DNA of 39,069 bases from Candidatus Bacteroides merdavium (GCA_019116805.1 DXAV01000035.1:1-39069), one strand, 5' to 3'; shown: positions 24,671 through 33,726, counted from the stretch's first letter. The notes: generated from the sequence alone by a model not told the origin. Numbers and translations are program-made.

Positions 24671-24847
24671 ATGAATTTACCCGAAGAACCGATGATGCTT
24701 TATAGCTTCATCAACATGAAGTTACGAGATTTCTATCCAACGCTGGATGCTCTCTGCGAGGATATGAACGTAGAAAAGGCAGAGATTCTCAAAAGGTTGA
24801 AAATGGTGGGTTTCGAGTACGATCCCGAACGCAACAGATTTTGGTAA
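24671..24847 (+). CDS. Small DUF4250-type protein (58 residues)
   Basis: A short gene encodes 58 residues beginning MNLPEEPMMLYSFINMKLRD and ending DPERNRFW. The pattern (short PxxPxMLxSxxNxKLRD start, central helix, then a YDxxxNxFW end) is what I recall for the DUF4250 family of small proteins in anaerobes. Function is unknown. It has its own -7 box upstream, a TTGCA-ATG start region and a strong terminator 20 bp after the stop, so it is a complete independent transcription unit. Confidence 0.82.
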   Translation: MNLPEEPMMLYSFINMKLRDFYPTLDALCEDMNVEKAEILKRLKMVGFEYDPERNRFW

Positions 24848-24865
24848 TAGCTGACTCCTTTTAAG

Positions 24866-24899
24866 ACGCCTTTCTGATTTATGCAGAAGGCGTTTTTTA
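24866..24899 (+). terminator. Terminator of the DUF4250 gene
   Basis: ACGCCTTTCTG pairs with CAGAAGGCGT around an ATTTATG loop and is followed by TTTTTATTTTT. Confidence 0.88.
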
Positions 24900-24918
24900 T
24901 TTTTAGCCCAAGCTGTTA

Positions 24919-25066
24919 ATAAAACACAAATATCCAAGGAGGTAATTTTACTTTTCCCGTCTTTCCTGCTCTAAGGAAAATGAAGGCCGATGCCGACAAG
25001 GCTCCAAATTCCGGATACAGGACGCTGAACGGCGAGGCCAATGACAGAACAGTGTTGTATTACTAA
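24919..25066 (+). pseudogene. Possible 3' remnant of a coding frame
   Basis: A frame open for about 48 codons ends at TAA 25064-25066. Its only ATG is at 24980, which would encode 28 residues ending NDRTVLYY. The composition is more coding-like and GC-richer than the flanks, but there is no ribosome-binding site, promoter or recognisable domain. It could be the tail of a decayed gene. I cannot identify it. Confidence 0.25.
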
Positions 25067-25084
25067 TCAAAAAAAGAGAAACGT

Positions 25085-25651
25085 ATGAAAACAAGATTTA
25101 CCTCCCTATTAGTACTGATTTTGTGTGTTGCAGGAAGCCTTTCGGCACAACCCCGTTCCAAACAGGCAACCCCACAAACAGAAAAACCCCGCCTGACTGA
25201 AGAAGAAAGAATACAAAAGCAAGCCAATCGGATGTCGGACGAACTGATGCTGGACGACAAGACATCCGCCAAGTTCATTGACATTTACCAGCAGTACCTG
25301 ACAGAAATGAAAGACTGCTGCAAAGAACACAGAAAAGCGATGGCTTCCAGTTGTCCTCAAAAGAAGTCAGAGTGTGCCAAAGGAGAAAAACCGAACCTGA
25401 CTGATGCAGAGATAGAAGCCCGTATTGAAAGCCGCTTTGCCCACAGCCGCAAGATGCTCGACATCCGTGAGAAGTATTACAAGGAATTCAAGAAGATTCT
25501 GACTCCACGACAACTTCAAAAAATCTATGACAAGAAACCTATGGCAGCTGGTCCACATCACAAAAACAACCGCATAGGCCGCAAACACGCACCGGCCAGC
25601 CATAACAAAGCAGCCGTTCCTTGCCAAGAATGCCCGCTGCAAAAAAAATAA
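25085..25651 (+). CDS. Spy/CpxP-like periplasmic protein with extra cysteines
   Basis: This is a small exported helical protein of 188 residues. The signal peptide covers about residues 1-22 (LSAQ cleavage region). The rest is mostly charged helix with LTxxQ-like elements, LTDAEIEARIESRF and LTPRQLQKIY, and a mature N-terminal PRLTEEERIQKQANRMSDELML, resembling Spy/CpxP folding-stress or metal-stress proteins. Unusually it contains CCxxH, SSCPQKKSEC and CQEC clusters and a His-rich tail, suggesting metal or redox sensitivity. The family link is by pattern only. It converges on trpB with a shared terminator between them. Confidence 0.72.
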   Translation: MKTRFTSLLVLILCVAGSLSAQPRSKQATPQTEKPRLTEEERIQKQANRMSDELMLDDKTSAKFIDIYQQYLTEMKDCCKEHRKAMASSCPQKKSECAKGEKPNLTDAEIEARIESRFAHSRKMLDIREKYYKEFKKILTPRQLQKIYDKKPMAAGPHHKNNRIGRKHAPASHNKAAVPCQECPLQKK

Positions 25652-25676
25652 TAAACGAGAATGCAATTCATAAAAA

Positions 25677-25720
25677 ACACGGAGAAATGTGTCGGAAGAC
25701 ACATTCTCCGTGTTTTTGTT
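25677..25720. terminator. Bidirectional terminator between convergent genes
   Basis: ACACGGAGAAATGTGTC and GACACATTCTCCGTGT pair around GGAA with one bulged A. T-runs on both strands suit termination from either side (the Spy-like gene from the left, trpB from the right). Confidence 0.88.
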
Positions 25721-25755
25721 TTCATACTACGATTGTACAATAATCTTTATTTCCT

Positions 25756-27129
25756 TTATAGGTTGATCTCATCCAGATTTTTCTGAATATCATCATCAGA
25801 AAGCGAATAGTTCACCAGATCACCGGCCAAATACTTGTCATACGAAGCCATATCAATGAGTCCGTGGCCTGAGAGATTGAACAAGATAACTTTTTCCTCG
25901 CCTGTCTCCTTGCACTTGTTTGCTTCGCGAATAGTAGCCGCAATGGCGTGACACGACTCAGGAGCAGGAATGATTCCCTCTACACGGGCAAACAGACAGC
26001 CTGCCTCAAACGACTCCAGTTGCTGGATATCCACGGCTTCCATCATGTGATCCTTCAGCAGTTGCGACACAATGACACCAGCACCGTGATAACGCAAACC
26101 GCCCGCATGGATATTGGCCGGAGCGAAATTATGTCCCAAAGTAAACATGGGAAGCAGCGGAGTGTAGCCAGCCTCATCGCCAAAATCATACTGGAACTTG
26201 CCTCGCGTCAGCTTAGGACAGGATGCCGGCTCGGCAGCGATGAAACGGGTGGTCTTCCCTTCCAGGATATTATGACGCATGAAGGGGAAGGCTATACCGC
26301 CAAAATTGGAACCTCCTCCGAAACAAGCTATAATCATGTCGGGATATTCGCCCGCCATGGCCATCTGCTTCTCGGCTTCCAGACCGATGACCGTTTGATG
26401 GAGTGTCACATGGCTCAAAACAGAACCCAGTGTGTATTTACAATTAGGAGTAGTACGTGCCAGTTCGATAGCTTCGGAAATAGCCGTTCCCAAAGAACCC
26501 TGATGATTGGGATGAGCTGTCAGAATATCCTTTCCAGCACGGGTTGACATGGAAGGCGACGGTGTAACCTGTGCCCCATAGGTCTGCATGATGCTACGAC
26601 GGTAAGGCTTTTGTTCGTAGCTGATTTTCACTTGATAGACAGCGGCTTCCAGCCCAAAAAGACGAGCAGCATATGCCAATGAGGCTCCCCATTGTCCGGC
26701 GCCTGTTTCAGTTGTCACATTAGTCACACCTTCCTTCTTGCAATAATAAGCCTGCGGAATGGCAGAATTCAGTTTATGCGAGCCCATCGGGCTGACACTT
26801 TCATTCTTGAAATAAATATGAGCAGGAGTACCCAATGCTTCTTCCAGCCCATAAGCACGTACCAGCGGAGTGCTACGATAGTATTTATACATTTCACGCA
26901 CTTCTTCAGGAATTTCAATCCAAGGATCTGTCTGGTTCAGCTCCTGATGACACAATTCCTTAGCAAAGATAGGATACATATCTTCCGCCTTCAGCGGTTG
27001 GCGCGTAGCCGGGTTCAACGGAGGCATGGGCTTGTTTACCATATCCGCCTGTATGTTGTACCAATATTGTGGAATTTCGTCTTCCGCAAGGATAAATCTT
27101 TTCGTTCGGTTACTCATAGTAATTTCCAT
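25756..27129 (-). CDS. trpB: TrpB-like PLP-dependent tryptophan synthase beta chain (TrpB2 type)
   Basis: The enzyme is predicted to make L-tryptophan from indole and serine. At 457 residues, with an N-terminal extension before the catalytic core, it belongs to the TrpB2 subgroup, which usually stands alone without trpA, as here. The PLP-binding Lys119 lies in SPMGSHKLNSA. ETGAGQWGAS, CFGGGSNFGG and HGAGVIVS supply the phosphate and active-site loops, and NLSGHG is near the end. The start could also be the internal ATG at 27117, which has GGAAA 7 bp upstream. TrpB2 enzymes may salvage indole, or deaminate serine or similar substrates. Confidence 0.92.
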   Translation of the reverse strand: MEITMSNRTKRFILAEDEIPQYWYNIQADMVNKPMPPLNPATRQPLKAEDMYPIFAKELCHQELNQTDPWIEIPEEVREMYKYYRSTPLVRAYGLEEALGTPAHIYFKNESVSPMGSHKLNSAIPQAYYCKKEGVTNVTTETGAGQWGASLAYAARLFGLEAAVYQVKISYEQKPYRRSIMQTYGAQVTPSPSMSTRAGKDILTAHPNHQGSLGTAISEAIELARTTPNCKYTLGSVLSHVTLHQTVIGLEAEKQMAMAGEYPDMIIACFGGGSNFGGIAFPFMRHNILEGKTTRFIAAEPASCPKLTRGKFQYDFGDEAGYTPLLPMFTLGHNFAPANIHAGGLRYHGAGVIVSQLLKDHMMEAVDIQQLESFEAGCLFARVEGIIPAPESCHAIAATIREANKCKETGEEKVILFNLSGHGLIDMASYDKYLAGDLVNYSLSDDDIQKNLDEINL

Positions 27130-27145
27130 TTTTGATTTCTGCGTC

Positions 27146-27153
27146 CAAATGTA
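27146..27153 (-). promoter_or_regulatory. Candidate -7 box for trpB
   Basis: On the minus strand TACATTTG matches TAnnTTTG about 17 bp before the upstream ATG; no good upstream element is seen. Confidence 0.45.
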
Positions 27154-27260
27154 TGGATAAAATTTAAAATCCTATCATATTTCTCTGATTATTTTGGTTT
27201 CCATATCTTTTTTCTTCATATTTTCCACCCTACGAGCCTTCCTATTTTTCAAGATTTCAC

Positions 27261-27291
27261 TTTGATGACTGTTTATTTTTTCGTTCCTTTG
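27261..27291 (+). promoter_or_regulatory. Candidate promoter of the OmpR-type two-component operon
   Basis: TTTG (27261-27264), 19 bp, TTCCTTTG (27284-27291, one mismatch to TAnnTTTG). It puts the transcript start near 27297, downstream of ATG 27262 and upstream of ATG 27337, supporting the latter as the start. Confidence 0.5.
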
Positions 27292-27336
27292 TACAATTCC
27301 AACATCTTTCCAATATCAGACACTAGTTTTGCCGTC

Positions 27337-28014
27337 ATGAAGATATTAATAATAGAAGACGAACAGGATTTACGCGAAACCATCCGAACTTCGCTCCTGA
27401 AAGAAAAATTTGTTGTAGAAACTGCCGCAGACTTTTATTCGGCACTCGACAAAATCAATGACTACGACTATGACTGCATCTTGCTGGACATTATGCTGCC
27501 AGGAGGAAGTGGTCTGGACCTGCTGCGCGAACTGAAACGCCTCCGCCGCAGTGACAGTGTGCTCATCATTTCGGCCAAAGACTCGCTAGACGATAAGGTG
27601 GATGGCCTGGAACTGGGCGCAGACGACTACCTGACAAAGCCCTTTCATCTGGCCGAACTGAACGCCCGCATCAAGTCGCTGATACGTCGCCGCCAGCACA
27701 ACGGCGACACCAGTATAGCCATGGGCAATCTGGTGCTCTACCCCGACAAGCGGCAAGCCGAAGTAAACGGGCTTCCACTACAACTGAACCGCAAAGAATT
27801 TGACCTGCTCTACTATTTTGTAGTCAACCCCAACCGCGTCATCAACAAAATGAGCCTGGCTGAATCCGTCTGGGGAGACAATATCGATCAAGCCGACTCG
27901 CTGGATTTTATCTACTCGCAAGTGAAAAACCTGCGTAAGAAATTGAAACAGGCCGGAGCCACGATCGAAGTAAAAGCGGTTTATGGGTTCGGATATAAAC
28001 TGTCGGAAGTATGA
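27337..28014 (+). CDS. Response regulator, OmpR/PhoB family
   Basis: The protein has an N-terminal receiver domain with acidic pocket IIEDEQD, phospho-acceptor Asp51 in CILLDIMLPGGSG and switch Lys in YLTKPF. The C-terminal winged helix (about residues 125-225) has LQLNRKEFDLLYYF and VKAVYGFGYKL. It is 225 residues long from ATG 27337. The frame is open upstream to 27262, but the extra residues are hydrophobic and precede the receiver start MKILIIEDE. The kinase gene overlaps by 4 bp (ATGA). Confidence 0.95.
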   Translation: MKILIIEDEQDLRETIRTSLLKEKFVVETAADFYSALDKINDYDYDCILLDIMLPGGSGLDLLRELKRLRRSDSVLIISAKDSLDDKVDGLELGADDYLTKPFHLAELNARIKSLIRRRQHNGDTSIAMGNLVLYPDKRQAEVNGLPLQLNRKEFDLLYYFVVNPNRVINKMSLAESVWGDNIDQADSLDFIYSQVKNLRKKLKQAGATIEVKAVYGFGYKLSEV

Positions 28015-29282
28015 GACTCCTTCATTACACCTACCGAAAGTTATCCCTGTGGCTGTTTGCTCTGATGGCCGTATGGGGGGTGTTGTTCTATTACACCATC
28101 ATGTACGAATTGATGGATGAGACCGACGACACGCTAGAGAACTATGCCCAAATCATCATCAATAATGCCCTCTACGATGAAAGCATACTCGACACAGAAG
28201 GCAATCTGATGTCCTTCTACTATTTCCACCCCATCTCTGTGGAGGAAGGCAAAAACTATCACGACATGTTCTACGATTCACTAGTCTATGTGGAAAGCGA
28301 AGACGAACACGAGCCGGTTCGTGTTTACCGTACAGCTTTCCGTATGCCCAACGGACAGTTCTATGAATTGGAACTGATGATTTCTACGCTGGAACGTGAC
28401 GACATGGTGAACGCAATGGTATGGTATCTGGTCACGTTATTCATCCTTTTTCTGTGCTCCACCGCCATCGGTACCCGCCTCATCCTTCAAAAGATTTTTC
28501 AGCCCATGAACCGTCTGATGGACTGGCTGCAACGCCTTCATCCGGGAACAGAAGTTCCACCATTGGACAACGCTACGGGCATACGTGAATTCCGTCTGCT
28601 GGGCGATGTAGCCTATGATATGGCCAACCGCAGCCATCGGGCCTACGAAGAACAGAAACAATTCATCGAAAACGCTTCACACGAGCTGCAAACCCCTTTG
28701 GCCATTGCCCGAGGCAAATTGGAATTGCTGGCAGAAAGTGAAGGAATGACCGAAGAACAACTTAAGGAACTGGATGCCATCTACTCCACCTTGGGCAGGG
28801 CTGTAAAGTTGAACAAAGCCTTGTTGTTGCTGTCACGCATTGAGAACGGTCAGTATGCCGAGACAGAACAAGTGTCTGTTGACGAATTATTGGATGAATT
28901 GCTACCCGATCTCATGGACATCTATGAACACAAACAGATCAGTCTTGAACGAACTAAAGGAACCTCTCCTTTTATAATAAACTGTAATACCTCACTGGCC
29001 CATATTCTGATAACCAATCTGGTAAAAAATGCTCTATTACATAGTCCCGAAGGAGGAAAACTGGTTGTACAGACCACTTCCTCATCACTCACACTAAAGA
29101 ACAACGGTACATCTCCACTGGATGCTTCGCTCCTGTTCAAGCGTTTTGCCCACAGCATAAACCGTAAGAAGGAATCTACCGGTCTGGGACTGGCCATCAG
29201 TGAAGCTATTGCTTCAGGATGTTCACTCCGGCTCACCTATAGTTGGGAAGAAGGTATGCATGTATTTTCGCTCGTCAAATAG
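28011..29282 (+). CDS. Sensor histidine kinase of the OmpR-type system
   Basis: This membrane kinase of 423 residues has membrane segments at about 11-32 and 137-158 flanking a periplasmic sensor domain of roughly 100 residues rich in acidic and aromatic residues. The HisKA dimerisation domain has the phospho-acceptor His224 in ENASHELQTPLAIARGKLE. The ATPase domain has the N-box NLVKNALLHSPEGG and the final ESTGLGLAISEAIA glycine box. The C-terminal catalytic domain is somewhat compact. Together with the PepSY-like gene downstream this forms a common Bacteroidetes arrangement, in which the secreted protein may be the regulated target or a modulator of the kinase. Confidence 0.94.
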   Translation: MRLLHYTYRKLSLWLFALMAVWGVLFYYTIMYELMDETDDTLENYAQIIINNALYDESILDTEGNLMSFYYFHPISVEEGKNYHDMFYDSLVYVESEDEHEPVRVYRTAFRMPNGQFYELELMISTLERDDMVNAMVWYLVTLFILFLCSTAIGTRLILQKIFQPMNRLMDWLQRLHPGTEVPPLDNATGIREFRLLGDVAYDMANRSHRAYEEQKQFIENASHELQTPLAIARGKLELLAESEGMTEEQLKELDAIYSTLGRAVKLNKALLLLSRIENGQYAETEQVSVDELLDELLPDLMDIYEHKQISLERTKGTSPFIINCNTSLAHILITNLVKNALLHSPEGGKLVVQTTSSSLTLKNNGTSPLDASLLFKRFAHSINRKKESTGLGLAISEAIASGCSLRLTYSWEEGMHVFSLVK

Positions 29283-29309
29283 TGTAAAAAAACAAAGATA
29301 CCACTGAGA

Positions 29310-29329
29310 TTTCCCAAAAGTTTCCCAAA
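29310..29329 (+). promoter_or_regulatory. Direct repeat, candidate response-regulator box
   Basis: TTTCCCAAA occurs at 29310-29318 and again at 29321-29329, an 11-bp period. OmpR-type regulators typically bind direct repeats spaced one helical turn apart. The repeat lies upstream of a weak -7-like TTTACTTTG (29337-29345) and of the PepSY-like gene. Confidence 0.55.
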
Positions 29330-29389
29330 TCCTCTGTTTACTTTGCAACAGGTAAACAAAAAGTATTAACTCATAAAAACAAAAAGCGT

Positions 29390-29827
29390 ATGAAAAAGAT
29401 GATTGCATTCCTGGCAGTGATAATGATGACTATACAAGTCGGATTGGCCCGCGACGTAATTACCATGAACCCCAAGGAACTGCCCGCCGCAGCACAGACC
29501 TTTCTGAAACAATATTTCAGTGATAAGCAAGTATCCTATATCAAGGTGGAAAGCGAGTTCTTATCGAAAAAATACGAAGTAGTGATGACTGATCGCACGA
29601 AAATTGAATTCGACAGTAAAGGGAACTGGGAAGAAGTGGACTGCAAACAAGGTAAACTCCCTCAAAATCTCGTACCAGACTACGTTCAGCAGTTCGTCAA
29701 CGCACAATACCCAGGAACAGTTTACCATAAAATAGAACGCGATCGCGTCGAAGTGGAAGTAAAACTGGACAACCGCCTGTCGCTGAAGTTCAATAAAAAA
29801 GGAGAACTGATAGATATCGACGACTGA
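29390..29827 (+). CDS. Secreted PepSY-like domain protein
   Basis: This small exported protein of 145 residues has a signal peptide of about residues 1-20 (GLAR-D). The mature part shows two similar beta-beta units, KYEVVMTDRTKIEFDSKGNWEEVD and VEVEVKLDNRLSLKFNKKGELIDID, preceded by a helix (PAAAQTFLKQYF; PDYVQQFVNAQYP). This is the duplicated PepSY-like (BLIP-type, DUF2874) fold found next to two-component systems in Bacteroidetes. It lies 107 bp after the kinase and has its own repeat-containing upstream region, so it is likely a target of that system. Molecular role unknown. Confidence 0.85.
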   Translation: MKKMIAFLAVIMMTIQVGLARDVITMNPKELPAAAQTFLKQYFSDKQVSYIKVESEFLSKKYEVVMTDRTKIEFDSKGNWEEVDCKQGKLPQNLVPDYVQQFVNAQYPGTVYHKIERDRVEVEVKLDNRLSLKFNKKGELIDIDD

Positions 29828-29851
29828 CAAGCAGTCATCACAGGCAATAAA

Positions 29852-29891
29852 ATACAAAAAGAGGATGTATTACTACATCCTCTTTTTGTAT
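29852..29891. terminator. Bidirectional terminator between convergent genes
   Basis: A perfect 18-bp inverted repeat (29852-29869 and 29874-29891) around a TTAC loop has A- and T-tracts inside the stem, serving the PepSY-like gene and sdaA, which converge here. Confidence 0.88.
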
Positions 29892-29919
29892 CTCAGCAGA
29901 ACTTTCATTACCAAACCGG

Positions 29920-31131
29920 TTACATCGGTTTGTAATCTTTGGCCAATCCGCCTTCGCTGGTTTCTTTGTAAAGCGAGGGCAGGTCATTGCCCGTCTGCTT
30001 CATAACATCCACCACCTTATCGAATGACACCCGATGCATACCGTCCGTGAACGACGAGTAGAGATTAGCATCCAATGCACGGGCTGCCGCATAGGCGTTA
30101 CGTTCGATGCAAGGAATCTGCACCAGTCCGCACACGGGGTCACACGTCATACCCAGATGATGCTCCAATCCCATTTCGGCCGCATACTCAATCTGTGCAG
30201 GGCTGCCGCCAAACAACTGATTGGCAGCCGCCGAGGCCATGGAGCAAGCAGTACCCACTTCAGCCTGACATCCGGCTTCAGCACCCGAAATGGAAGCATT
30301 CTGCTTTACGATATTACCAATGAGACCTGCTGTAGCCAATGCACGCAAAATGCGGATATCAGAAAACTCGCGGCTCTGCTGGAGATGGTAGAGCACAGCA
30401 GGCACCACACCACACGAACCACAGGTAGGCGCTGTCACGATAGTGCCTCCTGCAGCATTCTCCTCGCTCACGGCCAAAGCATAGGCAAAGACCAAACCGC
30501 GGCTCTGAAGCGAAGCCTTATAACCTCGGGCACGGATATAGTAGGTCGATGCCTTGCGACGCAGGTTCAGCGGTCCAGGCAGTACACCCTCATTCTCCAG
30601 TCCGCGACGGACAGAGGCCTTCATCGTCTCCCACACTTCGGCCAGATAATCCCAAATATCGCTTTCCTCACATTCCTTCACATACTCCCAGTAGCTTTTA
30701 CCCGTTCGCTCGCACCAGTGAAGAATTTCAGTCAAGTGGTTCATTTCATACACCTCAGGCGTATTGACCGAAGCCGCGCCATCGCTTTCTTCAGCCAAAG
30801 CACCTCCACCCACACTGAACACTGTCCACACATCAGTTTCCTTACCTTCGGCATCTACGGAAACAAACTTCATACCATTAGGATGGAAAGGCAGGAAGAT
30901 TTTCGGCTCCCAGATGATTTCCACCGGTGCAGCGGGCTGCAAAGTTTCTGTGATAGCCACGTTGGTCATATGGCCTTTGCCCGTGGCAGCCAAACTTCCG
31001 TAAAGAGTCACTTTAAAAGCTGCAGCATCAGGATGCCGTTTCAAGAAAATCTCGGCAGCCTTGCGTGGCCCCATAGTATGACTACTCGAAGGGCCCGTGC
31101 CGATACGGTAGAGTTCTTTGATTGATTTCAT
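29920..31131 (-). CDS. sdaA: L-serine ammonia-lyase, iron-sulfur dependent
   Basis: The enzyme deaminates L-serine to pyruvate and ammonia. This is the single-chain form (403 residues) with the beta domain at the N-terminus (GTGPSSSHTMGPRKAAEIF) and the catalytic alpha domain at the C-terminus. Cluster-ligand cysteines are visible in TCGSCGVVP and MTCDPVCGLVQIPC. The 4Fe-4S cluster is oxygen-sensitive, in keeping with an anaerobe. The gene lies 42 bp downstream of mutS2 on the same strand and may share its transcript. Confidence 0.95.
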   Translation of the reverse strand: MKSIKELYRIGTGPSSSHTMGPRKAAEIFLKRHPDAAAFKVTLYGSLAATGKGHMTNVAITETLQPAAPVEIIWEPKIFLPFHPNGMKFVSVDAEGKETDVWTVFSVGGGALAEESDGAASVNTPEVYEMNHLTEILHWCERTGKSYWEYVKECEESDIWDYLAEVWETMKASVRRGLENEGVLPGPLNLRRKASTYYIRARGYKASLQSRGLVFAYALAVSEENAAGGTIVTAPTCGSCGVVPAVLYHLQQSREFSDIRILRALATAGLIGNIVKQNASISGAEAGCQAEVGTACSMASAAANQLFGGSPAQIEYAAEMGLEHHLGMTCDPVCGLVQIPCIERNAYAAARALDANLYSSFTDGMHRVSFDKVVDVMKQTGNDLPSLYKETSEGGLAKDYKPM

Positions 31132-31173
31132 CAGAGTAAATGATTTATAGATTAGTACATTTGTTTATTCTCT

Positions 31174-33702
31174 TTATAAGTCCACCACCGTGATGCCTGC
31201 TCCACCAAACTGGACATGTTCGTCCTGGAAATGACGTACGCCGGGTACGGTCTGCAGATATTGCCGAATCAATGTACGAAGAATACCCGTACCCGTTCCA
31301 TGCAGGATTCGAACGCGGGATACCCCCACCAGAATGGCATCATCAATGAAGTAGGTCACTGCCTGCAGAGCCTCGTCGCCACGCATACCGCGCACGTCAA
31401 TATCCTGCTTGAAGGAGAGCTTCTTCTCGTACATACTGTCCTGAGTCTGGCTGCTGACAAAAGTGGCCTTGACACTGCTTGACGCAGCTTGCGGACGAGC
31501 CTGCGTAGGCTCCAGACGATCCAGGCGGACAGTCGTCTTCAGGCTTCCAAAAGCTACGACGGCACTCTTCCCTCCTACTTCCATCACCTCACCTACCGTA
31601 GTCTGCCCCTTGATGCGGACAAAGCTGCCGGGCACAATGGCTGCCAAACGTTCGGCTTCCAGCTTTGCCTGCCGGGCCGCCTGCTCTTCGGGCGACAGGG
31701 GCGCAGCTTCCGCCTGTCGGTTCTTCTTCTCCTTCTTGCGGTTCTGCTTTTCCTTCAGTTTCTCCATCTTGCGAGCGATCTTCTCTTCCAGCTCGCGACT
31801 GGTCTGTTCCTCCAGGTTCTCGCGAAAGTCAGTCAGTTCCTGCCGTGCCTGCCGGGTCTTTTCCTTCTCGGCCTGCGACTCCTTGATGGTGCGTATGGTA
31901 TTCTCGATGCGCGCATTGGCCTCCTGCATCAGGTGTTCGGCCTCTTCGCGTGCCTTTTTCAATATCTCTTTCCGCTCCTTCTGCAGCGTTTCCATCTCAG
32001 CCTGATAGCGGGCGATGGTTTCCTCCATCTGTTTTTCACGTTGACGGATATTCTGGCGTTTAGTCTCCCAGTAACGCTTATCACGGACAATGTCTTGCAA
32101 ATACTTGTCACTTTGGATGTATTCGCTGCCCACGATTTCCGATGCATCGGCGATGACGTCCTCGGGCAGGCCTATCTTACGGGCAATCTCCACAGCAAAC
32201 GAACTGCCCGGATTACCTATCTGCAACTGGAAAAGGGCTTGCATTAGGTGACGGTCGTAAAGCATGGCACCGTTCACCACACCTTCATGGTTTTCTGCAA
32301 AATGTTTCAAGTTCTGGTAATGGGTCGTAATGACACCGAAGGCCATTTTCTGATTGAACCGTTTCAACACCGCCTCGGCAATGGCACCGCCTATCTGCGG
32401 CTCCGTTCCTCCACCAAATTCATCAATGAGAATCAGACTTCGTCCGTCGCATTGTTTCATCATAATTTTCATGTTCGTCAAGTGCGACGAATAGGTACTC
32501 AGGTCGTCCTCTATGGACTGCTCATCGCCAATGTCAATAAAGATGCTACCGAAAATTCCCGCATGGCTGCGCTCGTGCATAGGTACAGGCAGACCACATT
32601 GCAACATATACTGAAGCAAACCAACCGTTTTCAGACAGACCGACTTTCCACCGGCATTTGGACCTGAGATGATGAGGATGCGCCGTTGCTCGTTCAGTTC
32701 AATATCCAGCGGCACCACCTTCTTGCCATGCTTGGCCAGCGACAATTGCAGCAACGGATGTACAGCCATACTCCAGTCTATTACCTGCCTGTCTTCGATA
32801 ACCGGCTTCAGAGCTGCCGTTTGTTCTCCCAGCAATGCCTTGGCACGTATGAAATCTATCTCTGCCAGGAACTCGTAAGACAACAGTACAGCCGGTATCA
32901 GCGGACGCATCCGGTTAGAAAACTCCGTCAGGATGCGGATAATCTCCCTCCGCTCGTCACTCTCCAGTTCGCGGATACGGTTGTTGGCCTCCACCACTTC
33001 GGCCGGTTCTACAAATACGGTCTTACCGCTGGCCGACTCGTCGTGAACGATACCTTTTATCTTACGCTTCAAGGCCGGAGCCACAGGGATGACCAGGCGG
33101 CCGTCGCGCATGGTAGGCGCCACATCCTTATCCACCACTCCCTCACTCTGCGCACTGCGCAGGATACTGTTCAGTGAACGCGAGATACTGCCCATCGTAG
33201 CCGCCAGCTCACGACGGATGCGGGCCAACTCAGGTGAAGCATTGTCTTTGATTTTGCCATAGGGCGAGAGGATTTCATTGATACGTACCACCAGTTGCGG
33301 AAAAACGTCAATATCACCCGCCAACCTTTTCAGGCACGGATAAGGCGAAGTATCTTCTCCCTCTTCCTCCCGTTGCAGGAAGCGCACGATGTCACGGATA
33401 GTTTCCAACGAACGGCGCAGGTCGAACAATTCTTGTTCGTCCAGGTACATGCCCTCCACCCGTATGCGACGCAACGAAGGCCTGACATCAAAAAAATATT
33501 GGGCAGGAAAATCATCAGCCTCTTGCAAAATACGTGCAAATTCGGCAACCTGGTCCTGACGTTCCACCACCTCGTGATAATGGTCGGAGAACGTCATGTC
33601 CGTCACCCTCTCCTCCCCCAATGTGCTGAGGCACTTCTCTTTCAGCAACTGGCGTATTTGGTCGAATCCTATCTTTTGTTCAAAGTTTTGCGGGTATATC
33701 AT
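31174..33702 (-). CDS. mutS2: Endonuclease MutS2
   Basis: MutS2 is a MutS-like ATPase with a nuclease domain that acts on recombination intermediates or, in some bacteria, on collided ribosomes. The 842-residue protein has the family order. Core and lever domains come first, then the ATPase with Walker A GPNAGGKS (about residues 343-351) and Walker B LILIDEFGGGTEP. A long charged coiled coil (about 530-660) and a KOW-like segment follow. The C-terminal Smr domain (about 765-842) has DVRGMRGDEAL and ILHGTGTG. No MutS mismatch-recognition domain is present, as expected. Confidence 0.96.
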   Translation of the reverse strand: MIYPQNFEQKIGFDQIRQLLKEKCLSTLGEERVTDMTFSDHYHEVVERQDQVAEFARILQEADDFPAQYFFDVRPSLRRIRVEGMYLDEQELFDLRRSLETIRDIVRFLQREEEGEDTSPYPCLKRLAGDIDVFPQLVVRINEILSPYGKIKDNASPELARIRRELAATMGSISRSLNSILRSAQSEGVVDKDVAPTMRDGRLVIPVAPALKRKIKGIVHDESASGKTVFVEPAEVVEANNRIRELESDERREIIRILTEFSNRMRPLIPAVLLSYEFLAEIDFIRAKALLGEQTAALKPVIEDRQVIDWSMAVHPLLQLSLAKHGKKVVPLDIELNEQRRILIISGPNAGGKSVCLKTVGLLQYMLQCGLPVPMHERSHAGIFGSIFIDIGDEQSIEDDLSTYSSHLTNMKIMMKQCDGRSLILIDEFGGGTEPQIGGAIAEAVLKRFNQKMAFGVITTHYQNLKHFAENHEGVVNGAMLYDRHLMQALFQLQIGNPGSSFAVEIARKIGLPEDVIADASEIVGSEYIQSDKYLQDIVRDKRYWETKRQNIRQREKQMEETIARYQAEMETLQKERKEILKKAREEAEHLMQEANARIENTIRTIKESQAEKEKTRQARQELTDFRENLEEQTSRELEEKIARKMEKLKEKQNRKKEKKNRQAEAAPLSPEEQAARQAKLEAERLAAIVPGSFVRIKGQTTVGEVMEVGGKSAVVAFGSLKTTVRLDRLEPTQARPQAASSSVKATFVSSQTQDSMYEKKLSFKQDIDVRGMRGDEALQAVTYFIDDAILVGVSRVRILHGTGTGILRTLIRQYLQTVPGVRHFQDEHVQFGGAGITVVDL

Positions 33703-33726
33703 CTACTTTACCTGTTTTTTCGCGTA

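Noticed and set aside
27262..27336. Upstream start for the OmpR-type regulator
   Set aside because: The extra residues are hydrophobic and precede the canonical receiver start; the likely promoter lies within this segment.
30034..31125. Long antisense open frame opposite sdaA (363 codons)
   Set aside because: No family features; sdaA on the other strand has all expected motifs.
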